Assembly: GCA_022843905.1 (NCBI GenBank)
Contig: JALHMT010000057.1
Location: 1 to 36,170 of the forward strand
Source of the DNA: Rubrivivax sp.
GTDB taxonomy: Bacteria > Pseudomonadota > Gammaproteobacteria > Burkholderiales > Burkholderiaceae_C
DNA: 36,170 nt
Direction of reading: 5' to 3'
The notes under the pieces were generated by a model that was not told the DNA's origin, searched no databases, and was given only the letters and a program-made list of their open reading frames with translations. This document shows, piece after piece, positions 16,301 through 22,998 of this stretch. The position numbers were made by a program, and so were the translations under genes. Within the stretch, counting starts at the first letter, position 1. The number at the start of each line of letters is the position of its first letter.

Positions 16301-16840
16301 TTCGATCCCGAGCAGCCCGACAGCGCCGGGTGGCTGTTCGGTGATCGCTGCTTCACGGGCCGCGAGATCGCCAACCTGCGCACCATCCCGACCCTGGTGG
16401 TCGCCAACGCGTGCCTGTCCTCGCAGACATCCAACTTGCGTGCCGATGCGTCGACCCCGGGGGCTCGGCCTTCGGACGATACCTTGCTGCCCACGCTGGT
16501 CGACGAGTTCTTCATGCGCGGTGTTCGCAACTACATCGGCACGGCGTGGGAGGTCAGTGACACGGGTGCGGCGCTGTTCAGTCAGGTGCTGTACAAGGCC
16601 CTGCTGGACGAATCGGGTGGCGCCACGCCCTCGACGCTGGGCCAGGCGCTGCGCGCTGCAAGAATGCATCTGAGGTCCAGGCAGGATGCCTTCGGGGCCC
16701 TGTGGGCGGCGTACCAGCACTATGGTGACCCGGACGTGAGGCTTCGCGTCCTGCGCCATGGAACCCCTTCGGATCGCGCCGGCGGTGACCCCCGGTCCGC
16801 GGATGCCATGTCCAGCAGAGGGCGCAAACGGCCGGCATGA
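13340..16840 (+). CDS. alpha/beta hydrolase-CHAT protease fusion protein
   Basis: A 1166-residue multidomain protein. Residues 70-390 form a lipase-like alpha/beta hydrolase of the LCAT/PGAP1 type: oxyanion-hole motif VVVVHGIMGG, nucleophile S184 in VVAHSMGGLVARRF, the MLGTPNRGS strand, probable acid D349 in LDGDGRVP and H371 in EEVHGDLP. A low-complexity linker (about 400-485) leads to a middle domain (about 488-665) with strands and the GMGHPGTFGVTASRRTARALA pattern, faintly like the N-terminal domain of leucyl aminopeptidases. Residues 905-1140 are a CHAT caspase-like domain with H985 (HFAGHG) and C1025 (VVANACLSS), then NYIGTAWEVSDTGAALFS. The start is TTG at 13340, with AAGGA eight bases upstream. 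No transmembrane segment or signal peptide was seen. A defence or programmed-death role is inference from CHAT biology. Confidence 0.85.
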   Translation: MPPPPAGSAATDPTLDHLREQFAAGHVEAARAAVLQLSPQGRSEIEARLGAATVARMVRAARKVRTAVLGRVVVVHGIMGGKLATVDPSGDEDLVWMHYLRLVAGRIEDLTLDSNAEPLDPRLRVVTQGLLDEYMPLVFELSQRWRVLPFAFDWRLNIDGSAAQLDREIRRWSGGEPTHVVAHSMGGLVARRFMQLFPATWEAMKDPVGLRRGGRLVMLGTPNRGSFAIPLVLTGQERTLKLLAAFDLKHDMKEILNVVNTFPGSYQMLPSPASHAGDDRLRLYDAAEWGGFPVPQKYLDLGRRFQEEMEAVQDPQRLVYVAGCNQPTLHGIRIDGPGRFSYRETLDGDGRVPHELGLLPGVQTLYVEEVHGDLPANQRVLAGIHELLLTGNTAQLLPFKPAKRDLPPSPAWRTPDQIEPMPPALPATRAAFRSLNRDDAAAVESALLASFVGGREIAKARATATSKAADDARARSKARPGASRRAPLVVEVVWADITQVDGQVLAAGHYEGVEPQAGELALDRAVSGVAPGDECSPDALLITSHTRRGILRGAVGDINFFPWMRRRKTVAIAGMGHPGTFGVTASRRTARALAESLVAMPKVETACTLLIGSGNGNLDVPGAVKALIEGFEDALHGSLQNSSLQRIRIVERDLRKAQLIAEALHAHPPVDGMRLDSRLKAGRGGAFGEQIAVSAILLAAALRVRGDRSAAGKAAAAVLQGVDASAELRRGCEDFLRGLPVPEDADLLLQAGNLGFGRLPRGGAQGRAPTRMSFVRDNGGSGIRSAAISDSAVVAERIVPVDWSLVDEIIRRTTDPQDLSELPGMSRLMATLLVQRDFREKLDMGDSLIVEVDRSTARIHWELLENFHDAKSQNPLGLDKPMARQMRTSYSPTPPRPYTPRDKLRALVIGDPGDPDQGLSLEGARSEALEVTALLRGMGIEVDALIGAPNVPRVGPLLSIPAATIFDVLWLMNSHDYDILHFAGHGVFDPEQPDSAGWLFGDRCFTGREIANLRTIPTLVVANACLSSQTSNLRADASTPGARPSDDTLLPTLVDEFFMRGVRNYIGTAWEVSDTGAALFSQVLYKALLDESGGATPSTLGQALRAARMHLRSRQDAFGALWAAYQHYGDPDVRLRVLRHGTPSDRAGGDPRSADAMSSRGRKRPA

Positions 16841-17018
16841 CGACACCGCGGCGGGCGGGGCCTGCGCGAACCGCGCAGCAGTTCCACCCTGGCTCGTGCT
16901 GTGCGCATTCTGTTGTCGCAGCTTGTCCCGGACCTTCGTCAATACAGAGGATGGCCTACCTCACCCGATCTTCTATGCTGGCCCCGTTCCATACCGCGAA
17001 TGCAACGGCAGACAGACC

Positions 17019-17384
17019 ATGAAACCACACTTCCTTGCCGCAGCGTTGTTGGCCTCCTCGGCGTTTGCACAGGAGCCGATCGCGCAGTTTCCCGAGGGTG
17101 CTTCAAGCATCACCGCCGAAGCGCTCACCGCTGCGATGGGCGGCAAGACGTTCATGGCACAGCCGGCCAAGGGCCCGGCCTGGCGGCTTCAGTACAACGC
17201 CAACGGCTACTTCTTCGTCAACGTCGGCAGCTTCGCGGACAACGGCAAGTGGAGCGTCAAGGACAGCACCGTCTGCACCGAAGGGCGCCAGATCAGGTAC
17301 TTCTGCAACGAGTTTCAAAGCAAGGATGGCGTCCTGTACATGAAGCGCGAAAGCGGAGAGGTTCTGAAGCTGGTCCCCCGGTAA
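17019..17384 (+). CDS. small secreted protein, DUF995-like
   Basis: A 121-residue protein with a clear Sec signal peptide: MKPHFLAAALLASSAFA, cut before QEPIAQ. The mature part has L-x-x-x-M-x-G-K-T-F followed by strands and a pair of cysteines (VCTEGRQIRYFCNEF) that can form a disulfide. The repeated G/N-x-x-W-x-V pattern (GKWSVKDSTVC) is like DUF995 periplasmic proteins. The role is unknown. It follows the CHAT gene by 178 bases and probably has its own promoter. Confidence 0.7.
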   Translation: MKPHFLAAALLASSAFAQEPIAQFPEGASSITAEALTAAMGGKTFMAQPAKGPAWRLQYNANGYFFVNVGSFADNGKWSVKDSTVCTEGRQIRYFCNEFQSKDGVLYMKRESGEVLKLVPR

Positions 17385-17567
17385 CGTCGCGCAGACCTGA
17401 CACGCGCTGCGTCTGGGTGGTCTTCCTGCCCAACGTGCCTGCCGGCGTGGTCTGGTGGCTGGCGCACTCTTGACAGCTTCCACTTTGTGCTGGCCGACAG
17501 GGTGACCTGCAGGGCGCAAGACAGTCGGTGAACGCGGAGGGCGGGGGTGAACCTCCGGCTCCCAGGT

Positions 17568-17765
17568 TCAGGGCTGCTGTCTCTCGCCACTCGGCACGGG
17601 ATCGGCCTCGTCGGGCACCTTGGGTGTGTCCGACGCGTGATGCTCCTTCTGCGTCTTCTTCCCCAACTGCGGTGTCTTGTCGGCACCCGGCGCGAGCTCT
17701 TCACCGCGCTTCTTCTTCTCCTGGCGCACCTTCTTGTCATGGGCAATGTCGCGGGGGTCGGTCAT
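17568..17765 (-). CDS. small charged protein of unknown function (65 residues)
   Basis: Reads MTDPRDIAHDKKVRQEKKKR, then a Lys/Glu/Asp/Pro-rich tail ending GERQQP. It has an exceptionally good ribosome site (AGGAAGGA, five bases before the ATG) and codon use like its neighbours, so I think it is a real gene although it is only 65 residues long. It has no hydrophobic segment and is likely disordered. It reminds me of conserved small proteins seen in Burkholderiales genomes, but I cannot name a function. Confidence 0.7.
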   Translation of the reverse strand: MTDPRDIAHDKKVRQEKKKRGEELAPGADKTPQLGKKTQKEHHASDTPKVPDEADPVPSGERQQP

Positions 17766-17910
17766 CGTGGTCCTTCCTGCTGTGGAACACCCATGTTCGC
17801 CCTGCGCGGCGACCGTGAGGGTAGGACAATCCGCCACGTCAGCACGGACAAGACCGCATCCCAGGGGCGCCAGGCGACGCCGGGACGGTTCCAACCGAAG
17901 GAGCATCACC

Positions 17911-18537
17911 ATCGACGCGCTTGCCGTCACGGCCATCACCAACTTCGTCTTCGCTGCAGAAGTCTTCTTTCTCTGCGGCATGCAGATGCAGGCGGTGAAG
18001 GAGAAGTGGTCTGCCTCCTGGCACTGGGGGTTCGCGCTGCTGTTCCTGGCGGTGGCGGCCCTGCTGGGCGGCATCGACCATGGCTTCGTGGAAGCTGCGA
18101 ACCTGCCGCGCGAAGGGATCCGAAAGCTCACCTGGCTGATGGTCGGCGGGGCCACGCTTTTCCTCGCGCTGACCACGGCGTGGCAGTTCTTCTCGGAGGC
18201 GACCGCCCGCGCCTTGTCGGCTCTTGCTGTGGTCCAGCTGGCGGCCTTCGTCGCCGTCGTCCTTGCCTTCGACACCTTCTTGGTCGTGGTGCTGAACTAC
18301 GCGCTGGTGGTGATCCTGCTGCTGGTGATGAGCGTGCTTCGACTGGGCCGTGGACAGGGATCGCTGCCGATGATCATCGGCATCGTGATCCTGGTGCTGG
18401 CGTCCATCGTCCAGGCGCTCGAGCTGACGCTGCATCCCCTGGTGAACGGCGACGCCCTCTACCACCTGGTCGCCATGCCGGCCCTGCTGTTCATGTACCT
18501 GGGCGGCCGTCATCTTCGCAAGTCCAGGACCCCGTGA
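17911..18537 (+). CDS. seven-helix membrane protein, apparent ATC start, CREST-like
   Basis: A 208-residue integral membrane protein with about seven hydrophobic helices: AVTAITNFVFAAEVFFLCG, WGFALLFLAVAALLGGID, LTWLMVGGATLFLALTTA, ALAVVQLAAFVAVVLAF, a long LVVVLNYALVVILLLVMSVL, MIIGIVILVLASIVQAL and YHLVAMPALLFMYLGG. Polar residues in helices (D-H in GGIDHGF and H in GDALYHLVAM) recall the CREST superfamily of ceramidase and PAQR-type membrane hydrolases. No standard start codon fits: AAGGAG sits seven bases before ATC-GAC-GCG, where ATG would be expected; an upstream GTG would add a poorly conserved-looking basic tail. The function is unknown. Confidence 0.65.
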   Translation: MDALAVTAITNFVFAAEVFFLCGMQMQAVKEKWSASWHWGFALLFLAVAALLGGIDHGFVEAANLPREGIRKLTWLMVGGATLFLALTTAWQFFSEATARALSALAVVQLAAFVAVVLAFDTFLVVVLNYALVVILLLVMSVLRLGRGQGSLPMIIGIVILVLASIVQALELTLHPLVNGDALYHLVAMPALLFMYLGGRHLRKSRTP

Positions 18538-18616
18538 CCTGCACCTAGACTATGGGGGCGGCCGCTTCTACGACGGCTTGCCGCATGGCGAGTTTCAGCT
18601 GGCAAGGGGCGACCGA

Positions 18617-19174
18617 ATGGTTGAGAAGATCCAGTCCGGACAGGGCATGGAAGCGGGCACGCAGCACGGTGTGAACCAGGTGGAGCCCGAATGTCGCGGT
18701 GCCCGCGCTTCGGACTTCCCCGCGCTGCAGCGCATGCTGGAGCTCTACCAGCACGACATCTCCGACCTGTACGACCAGGATCTCGATGAACGGGGCGAGT
18801 ACGGCTACGACCTGACCCGCCACGTCGACGCGGTGGATTCGTTCGCTCACGTGGCGCTCGTCGATGGCCACTACGCCGGCTTCGCGCTCGTCGGGCCTGC
18901 CTTCGTCACGCAGACCGACGGTTGGTGGATGGAGCAGTTCTTCGTCCTCAGGAAGTACCGTCGCGGCCAGGTGGGGGCTGCCTTGGCGCGCCATGTCTTC
19001 CAGAGCCATCCCGGCGCCTGGGAGGTCGGCCAGATGCCCGGCAACCTGCCAGCGCAGGCCTTCTGGCGCAAGGTCATCGGGCGCATCAGCGAGGGGCGCT
19101 ACACCGAGAGCCGGCTCACCGAAGGCCGCTGGAAGGGTGTGGTGCAGCGCTTCCGCTTCGATCCCACGAATTGA
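18617..19174 (+). CDS. GNAT family N-acetyltransferase
   Basis: A 185-residue predicted acyltransferase with the GNAT core at about residues 30-185: RASDFPALQRMLELY, the strands around FVTQTDGWWMEQFFV, the acetyl-CoA loop RKYRRGQVGAALARHVF (pattern R/Q-x-x-G-x-G/A) and AFWRKVIGR. This arrangement matches the COG5628 type of acetyltransferase, whose substrate is not known. I chose ATG 18617 because AAGGGG lies seven bases upstream; a TTG at 18578 gives 13 more residues. It ends against a hairpin shared with the convergent ETF-QO gene. Confidence 0.8.
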   Translation: MVEKIQSGQGMEAGTQHGVNQVEPECRGARASDFPALQRMLELYQHDISDLYDQDLDERGEYGYDLTRHVDAVDSFAHVALVDGHYAGFALVGPAFVTQTDGWWMEQFFVLRKYRRGQVGAALARHVFQSHPGAWEVGQMPGNLPAQAFWRKVIGRISEGRYTESRLTEGRWKGVVQRFRFDPTN

Positions 19175-19188
19175 TCGGCCGATGAAGA

Positions 19189-19206
19189 AGGGGCCCGAAG
19201 GCCCCT
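19189..19206. terminator. bidirectional hairpin between convergent genes
   Basis: AGGGGCC-CGAA-GGCCCCT forms a seven-base-pair stem with a stable CGAA tetraloop. It lies 15 bases after the GNAT stop and 8 bases after the ETF-QO stop on the other strand. Neither side has a long T-run, so its strength as a Rho-independent terminator is uncertain. Confidence 0.55.
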
Positions 19207-19213
19207 GTCTGAC

Positions 19214-20887
19214 TCACATCCCCGCGTAGTTCGGCCCGCCGCCGCCCTCGGGCGTGACCCACACGATGTTCTGCGTCGGGTCCTTGATGTCGCAGGTCTT
19301 GCAGTGCACGCAGTTCTGCGCGTTGATCTGCAGGCGCTGGCCGCCGCCGTCGGCGGGCACGTATTCGTACACCGCGGCCGGGCAGTAGCGGCTCTCGGGG
19401 CCGGCATAGTGCTCCAGGTTCACGGCCACCGGCACCGAGGCGTCCTTCAGCGTCAGGTGCGCCGGCTGGTTCTCTTCGTGGTTGGTGTTGCTGATGAACA
19501 CCGACGACAGGCGGTCGAAGGTCAGCACGCCGTCCGGTTTGGGGTAGCGCTTGGGCTCCACCTGGGACGCCGCATGCAGCCGCTGGTGGTCGGCCTGGTG
19601 GCGGTGCACGGTCCACGGCGGGCTCTTCATGCCCAGCTTGGGCAGCAGCCACTGTTCGATGCCCGTCATCAGCGCACCGATGGTGTTGCCCTGCTTGAAC
19701 CACTGCTTGAAGTTGCGGCTGGCCTGCAGTTCGGCGTGCAGCCAGCTCTTCTCGAAAGCCTCGGGGTAGGCCGCGAGTTCATCGTGGCTGCGGCCGGCCT
19801 TCAGCGCCGGGGCGATGGCCTCGGCCACCAGCATGCCGGTCTTGATGGCGGCGTGGCTGCCCTTGATGCGCGCGGCGTTCAGCGTGCCGGCCTCGCAGCC
19901 GATCAGCGCGCCGCCGGGGAACACCAGCTTGGGCAGGCTCAGGATGCCGCCGGCCGTGATGGCGCGCGCACCGTAGCCGATGCGCTTGCCGCCTTCGATG
20001 TGCGCGCGGATGGCCGGGTGCGTCTTCCAGCGCTGCATCTCCTCGAAGGGGCTGATCCAGGGGTTCTGGTAGTCCAGGCCGGTGACGAAGCCCAGCGTGA
20101 CCTTGTTGCCTTCCAGGTGGTACAGGAAGCCCCCGCCGTAGGTGTGTTCGTCCATCGGCCAGCCGGCGGTGTGCACCACCAGGCCCGGTTTGGCCTTGGC
20201 GGGGTCGATCTCCCACAGCTCCTTCACGCCCAGCGCGTAGCTCTGCGGGTCGCGGCCTTGGTCGAGCTGGTACTTGGCGATGAGCTGCCGGCCCAGGTGG
20301 CCGCGCGCACCTTCGGCGAACACGGTGTACTTGCCCACCAGTTCCATGCCCAGCTGGAAGCCGTCGTGCGGTTGGCCGTCCTTGCCCAGCCCCACGTTGC
20401 CGGTGGCCACGCCGCGCACCTGGCCGGCGTCGCCGTACAGCACTTCGGCGCCGGTGAAGCCGGGGAAGATCTCCACGCCCAGCGCCTCGGCCTGTTCGCC
20501 CAGCCACTTCGTCACCGCACCCAGGCTGATGACGTAGTTGCCTTGATTGTGAAAGCAGCCGGGCACCAGCCAGTCGGGCGTGCGCGTGGTGTGGTTCTCG
20601 CCCAGGAAAAGCACCTCGTCGCCGCTGACGGGCTGGTTCAGCGGCGCGCCGCGCTCCTTCCAGTCGGGCAGCAGCTCGTTCAGCGCGCGCGGGTCCATCA
20701 CCGCGCCGCTCAGCGTGTGGGCGCCGGGCTCCGAGCCCTTCTCGAGCACCACCACCGAGAGCTCGGCGTTCAGCTGCTTCAGCCGGATGGCCGCCGCCAG
20801 GCCGCCGGGGCCGCCGCCGACGATCACCACGTCGTACTCCATGGCTTCGCGCGGGCCGTGGGTGTCCAGGATCTCTTGCGGGGTCAT
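19214..20887 (-). CDS. etfQO: electron-transfer flavoprotein-ubiquinone oxidoreductase
   Basis: A 557-residue ETF-QO, which passes electrons from ETF (from acyl-CoA and related dehydrogenases) to ubiquinone at the inner membrane. The FAD Rossmann motif is DVVIVGGGPGGLAAAI near residue 20, followed by LEKGSEPGAHTLSGAVMDPRAL, a family hallmark. The ubiquinone/membrane region lies in the middle. The C-terminal 4Fe-4S ferredoxin motif is visible as YCPAAVYEY, then NCVHCKTCDIKDPTQNI. The ATG at 20887 keeps the usual N-terminus; the longer frame runs into the intergenic promoter region. It is divergent from the SDR gene. Length and motifs are complete. Confidence 0.97.
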   Translation of the reverse strand: MTPQEILDTHGPREAMEYDVVIVGGGPGGLAAAIRLKQLNAELSVVVLEKGSEPGAHTLSGAVMDPRALNELLPDWKERGAPLNQPVSGDEVLFLGENHTTRTPDWLVPGCFHNQGNYVISLGAVTKWLGEQAEALGVEIFPGFTGAEVLYGDAGQVRGVATGNVGLGKDGQPHDGFQLGMELVGKYTVFAEGARGHLGRQLIAKYQLDQGRDPQSYALGVKELWEIDPAKAKPGLVVHTAGWPMDEHTYGGGFLYHLEGNKVTLGFVTGLDYQNPWISPFEEMQRWKTHPAIRAHIEGGKRIGYGARAITAGGILSLPKLVFPGGALIGCEAGTLNAARIKGSHAAIKTGMLVAEAIAPALKAGRSHDELAAYPEAFEKSWLHAELQASRNFKQWFKQGNTIGALMTGIEQWLLPKLGMKSPPWTVHRHQADHQRLHAASQVEPKRYPKPDGVLTFDRLSSVFISNTNHEENQPAHLTLKDASVPVAVNLEHYAGPESRYCPAAVYEYVPADGGGQRLQINAQNCVHCKTCDIKDPTQNIVWVTPEGGGGPNYAGM

Positions 20888-20985
20888 CGGCGTGCCTCGG
20901 GGCAGGGCTGGGGAACGGATCATTCTAAGAGTGCGTGCTATCGTCATCCGGTGTGGTCTTGTGTGTGTTCTAGAGGAGCTGCTCC

Positions 20986-21768
20986 ATGTCCTACAACATC
21001 GACCTGTCGGGCCGTGTGGCGATGATCACCGGGGCCTCCAGCGGGCTCGGCGAGCAGTTCGCGCGCACGCTCAGCCGCGCCGGTGCCGGTGTGGTGCTGG
21101 CCGCGCGGCGCATCGAAAGGCTGAAGACGCTGCGCGCCGAACTCGAGGCCGAAGGCGGCGACGCCCACGTGGTGGGCCTGGACGTCACCGACCCCGACAG
21201 CATCCGTGCCGCCGTGGCGCATGCCGAGACCGAGATGGGGGCCATCGACATCCTGGTCAACAACTCGGGCGTGAGCACCACGCAGAAGCTGATCGACGTC
21301 ACGCCCGACGACTACGACTACATGATGGACACCAACACGCGCGGTGCCTTCTTCGTGGCGCAGGAAGTGGGCAAGCGCATGATCGCGCGCAGCAAGGGCA
21401 CGGCGCCGGGCACCTTCACCGGCGGCCGCATCGTCAACGTGGCGTCGATGGCCGGCCTGCGCGTGCTGGGCCAGATCGGCGTGTACAGCATGAGCAAGGC
21501 CGCGGTGATCCACATGACCAAGGCCATGGCGCTGGAGTGGGGCCGCTTCGGCATCAACGTCAACGCGCTGTGCCCGGGCTACATCGACACCGAGATCAAC
21601 CACCACCACTGGCAGACCGACGCCGGCCAGAAGCTGGTGCAGATGCTGCCGCGCAAGCGCGTGGGCAAGCCGCAGGACCTGGACGCGGTGCTGATGATGC
21701 TGTGCGCCAACGAGAGCCACTTTGTGAATGGCGCCGTCATCGCCGCCGACGACGGCTTTGGAGTGTGA
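20986..21768 (+). CDS. short-chain dehydrogenase/reductase (SDR)
   Basis: A 260-residue classical SDR. The NAD(P) glycine motif is TGASSGLG, the adenine-pocket strand is VVGLDVTDPDS, the NNSG motif is at LVNNSGVS, and the catalytic Tyr/Lys is in GVYSMSKAA, with the active-site Ser in the preceding NVASMAG. The lysine-type basic residue after the second strand (AARRIERL) suggests NADP(H), an inference. The start has AGAGGAG seven bases upstream. It is divergent from ETF-QO, so a role in lipid or acyl-chain oxidation is plausible but unproven. Confidence 0.93.
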   Translation: MSYNIDLSGRVAMITGASSGLGEQFARTLSRAGAGVVLAARRIERLKTLRAELEAEGGDAHVVGLDVTDPDSIRAAVAHAETEMGAIDILVNNSGVSTTQKLIDVTPDDYDYMMDTNTRGAFFVAQEVGKRMIARSKGTAPGTFTGGRIVNVASMAGLRVLGQIGVYSMSKAAVIHMTKAMALEWGRFGINVNALCPGYIDTEINHHHWQTDAGQKLVQMLPRKRVGKPQDLDAVLMMLCANESHFVNGAVIAADDGFGV

Positions 21769-21779
21769 TGACACCCACC

Positions 21780-21866
21780 CCCGTAGCGCCTCCGGCGCTC
21801 CCCTCAAGGGGGCGACCCCAGCGGACCGGCAGAGCCGGATCCGCGGCGTCCGCTTGATGGGGCCTC
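21780..21866. repeat. REP-like intergenic palindromic element
   Basis: A gene-free stretch between the SDR and YceH genes with two hairpins: CCCC-TCAA-GGGG near 21800 and a ten-pair stem GCGGA-CCGGC-AGA-GCCGG-A-TCCGC at 21821-21844. It has the look of the dispersed palindromic repeats of Burkholderiales genomes, which I recall but cannot verify. It may also end transcription of the SDR gene. Confidence 0.5.
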
Positions 21867-21885
21867 AGGCGAGTACTTGAACTCC

Positions 21886-22554
21886 ATGCGAATCCTCAGT
21901 CCTCTGGAAGCGCGCGTGCTCGGCGTGCTCATCGAGAAGCAGCACACCGTTCCCGACACCTACCCGCTGTCGCTGAACGCGCTGACGATGGGCTGCAACC
22001 AGAAGACGGCGCGCTCGCCGGTGATGGAGGCCAGCGAAGGCGACGTGCTGACCGCCGTCGATTCGCTGAAGGCGTCGAGCCTGGTCTTCGAGGGCAGCGG
22101 CAGCCGCGTGGTGCGCTACGAACACAACCTGGGCCGCGTGCTGGCGGTGCCGGGGCAGAGCGTGGCGCTGCTGGCGGTGCTGATGCTGCGCGGCCCGCAG
22201 ACGGCGGCCGAACTGCGGCTGAACTGCGAGCGGCTGCACCGCTTCGCCGACATCTCGTCGGTAGAAGGTTTTCTCGACGAGATGGCCGGCAAGTCACCGG
22301 CCCTCGTCATCAAGCTGCCACGCGCCCCGGGGGCCCGCGAGGCGCGCTGGGCGCACCAGCTGTGCGGCGAGATCGACCTCAGCGCCCTGCCGGTGGGCAC
22401 CGCGGCCGACCTGCCCGCCGCCCGCACGGCCGACGTGACGCAGGGCGAGATCGCCGCCTTGAAGGCCGAGCAGCAGCGCCTGCGCGACGAGGTGGCGCAG
22501 TTGCGCGAATTCGTTCAGCGCCTGGCACGCGAGCTCGGTGTGAGCGAAAGCTGA
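21886..22554 (+). CDS. yceH: YceH family protein (DUF480)
   Basis: A 222-residue protein beginning MRILSPLEARVLGVLIEKQH, the invariant opening of DUF480/YceH, followed by DTYPLSLNALTMGCNQKTAR and LMLRGPQTAAELR. The fold has two winged-helix domains; the C-terminal 30 residues form a coiled coil (QQRLRDEVAQLREFVQRL). In E. coli the gene sits near murJ/flagellar genes, but its role is not established. The ATG at 21886 starts the family motif directly; a TTG at 21877 is less likely. The thioesterase gene follows 17 bases downstream. Confidence 0.95.
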   Translation: MRILSPLEARVLGVLIEKQHTVPDTYPLSLNALTMGCNQKTARSPVMEASEGDVLTAVDSLKASSLVFEGSGSRVVRYEHNLGRVLAVPGQSVALLAVLMLRGPQTAAELRLNCERLHRFADISSVEGFLDEMAGKSPALVIKLPRAPGAREARWAHQLCGEIDLSALPVGTAADLPAARTADVTQGEIAALKAEQQRLRDEVAQLREFVQRLARELGVSES

Positions 22555-22571
22555 GCCAGAGGACCGACACG

Positions 22572-22991
22572 ATGCGATTCACCGTGCCCGCCGAGAAGAA
22601 GCTCACCCATGAAATGGTGATCCCCATCCGCTGGGGCGACATGGACATGATGGGCCACGTCAACAACACCGTGTACTTCCGCTACCTGGAGATCGCGCGG
22701 CTGGAGTGGCTGTTCAAGGTGGGCGGGCCGCCCGACCCGTCCGCCACCGGGCCGGTGATCATCAATGCCTTCTGCAACTTCATCAAGCAGCTGGAGTTCC
22801 CCGGCGACATCCTGGCCAGGCACTACGTGGCCAACCTCGGCCGCACCAGCTTCGACACCTACATCACGCTGGAACGTACCGACGACCCGGGCGTGATCTA
22901 CGCCGAAGGCGGCTCCAAGACGGTGTGGACCGACTTCAAGGCGCAGAAGTCCACGCCGGTGCCCGAGTGGATGCGAAAGCTCATCGAGTAG
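22572..22991 (+). CDS. 4-hydroxybenzoyl-CoA-type hotdog thioesterase
   Basis: A 139-residue single hotdog domain. The active-site signature is RWGDMDMMGHVNNTVYFRYL, with the Asp base and the HVNN motif of the 4HBT/YbgC class. Members hydrolyse acyl-CoA thioesters; the chain length or acid is not visible. It follows yceH by 17 bases and precedes the PLP enzyme by seven, so the three are likely one operon. The role could be to release CoA during fatty-acid turnover. Confidence 0.92.
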   Translation: MRFTVPAEKKLTHEMVIPIRWGDMDMMGHVNNTVYFRYLEIARLEWLFKVGGPPDPSATGPVIINAFCNFIKQLEFPGDILARHYVANLGRTSFDTYITLERTDDPGVIYAEGGSKTVWTDFKAQKSTPVPEWMRKLIE

Positions 22992-22998
22992 GGCGCAG

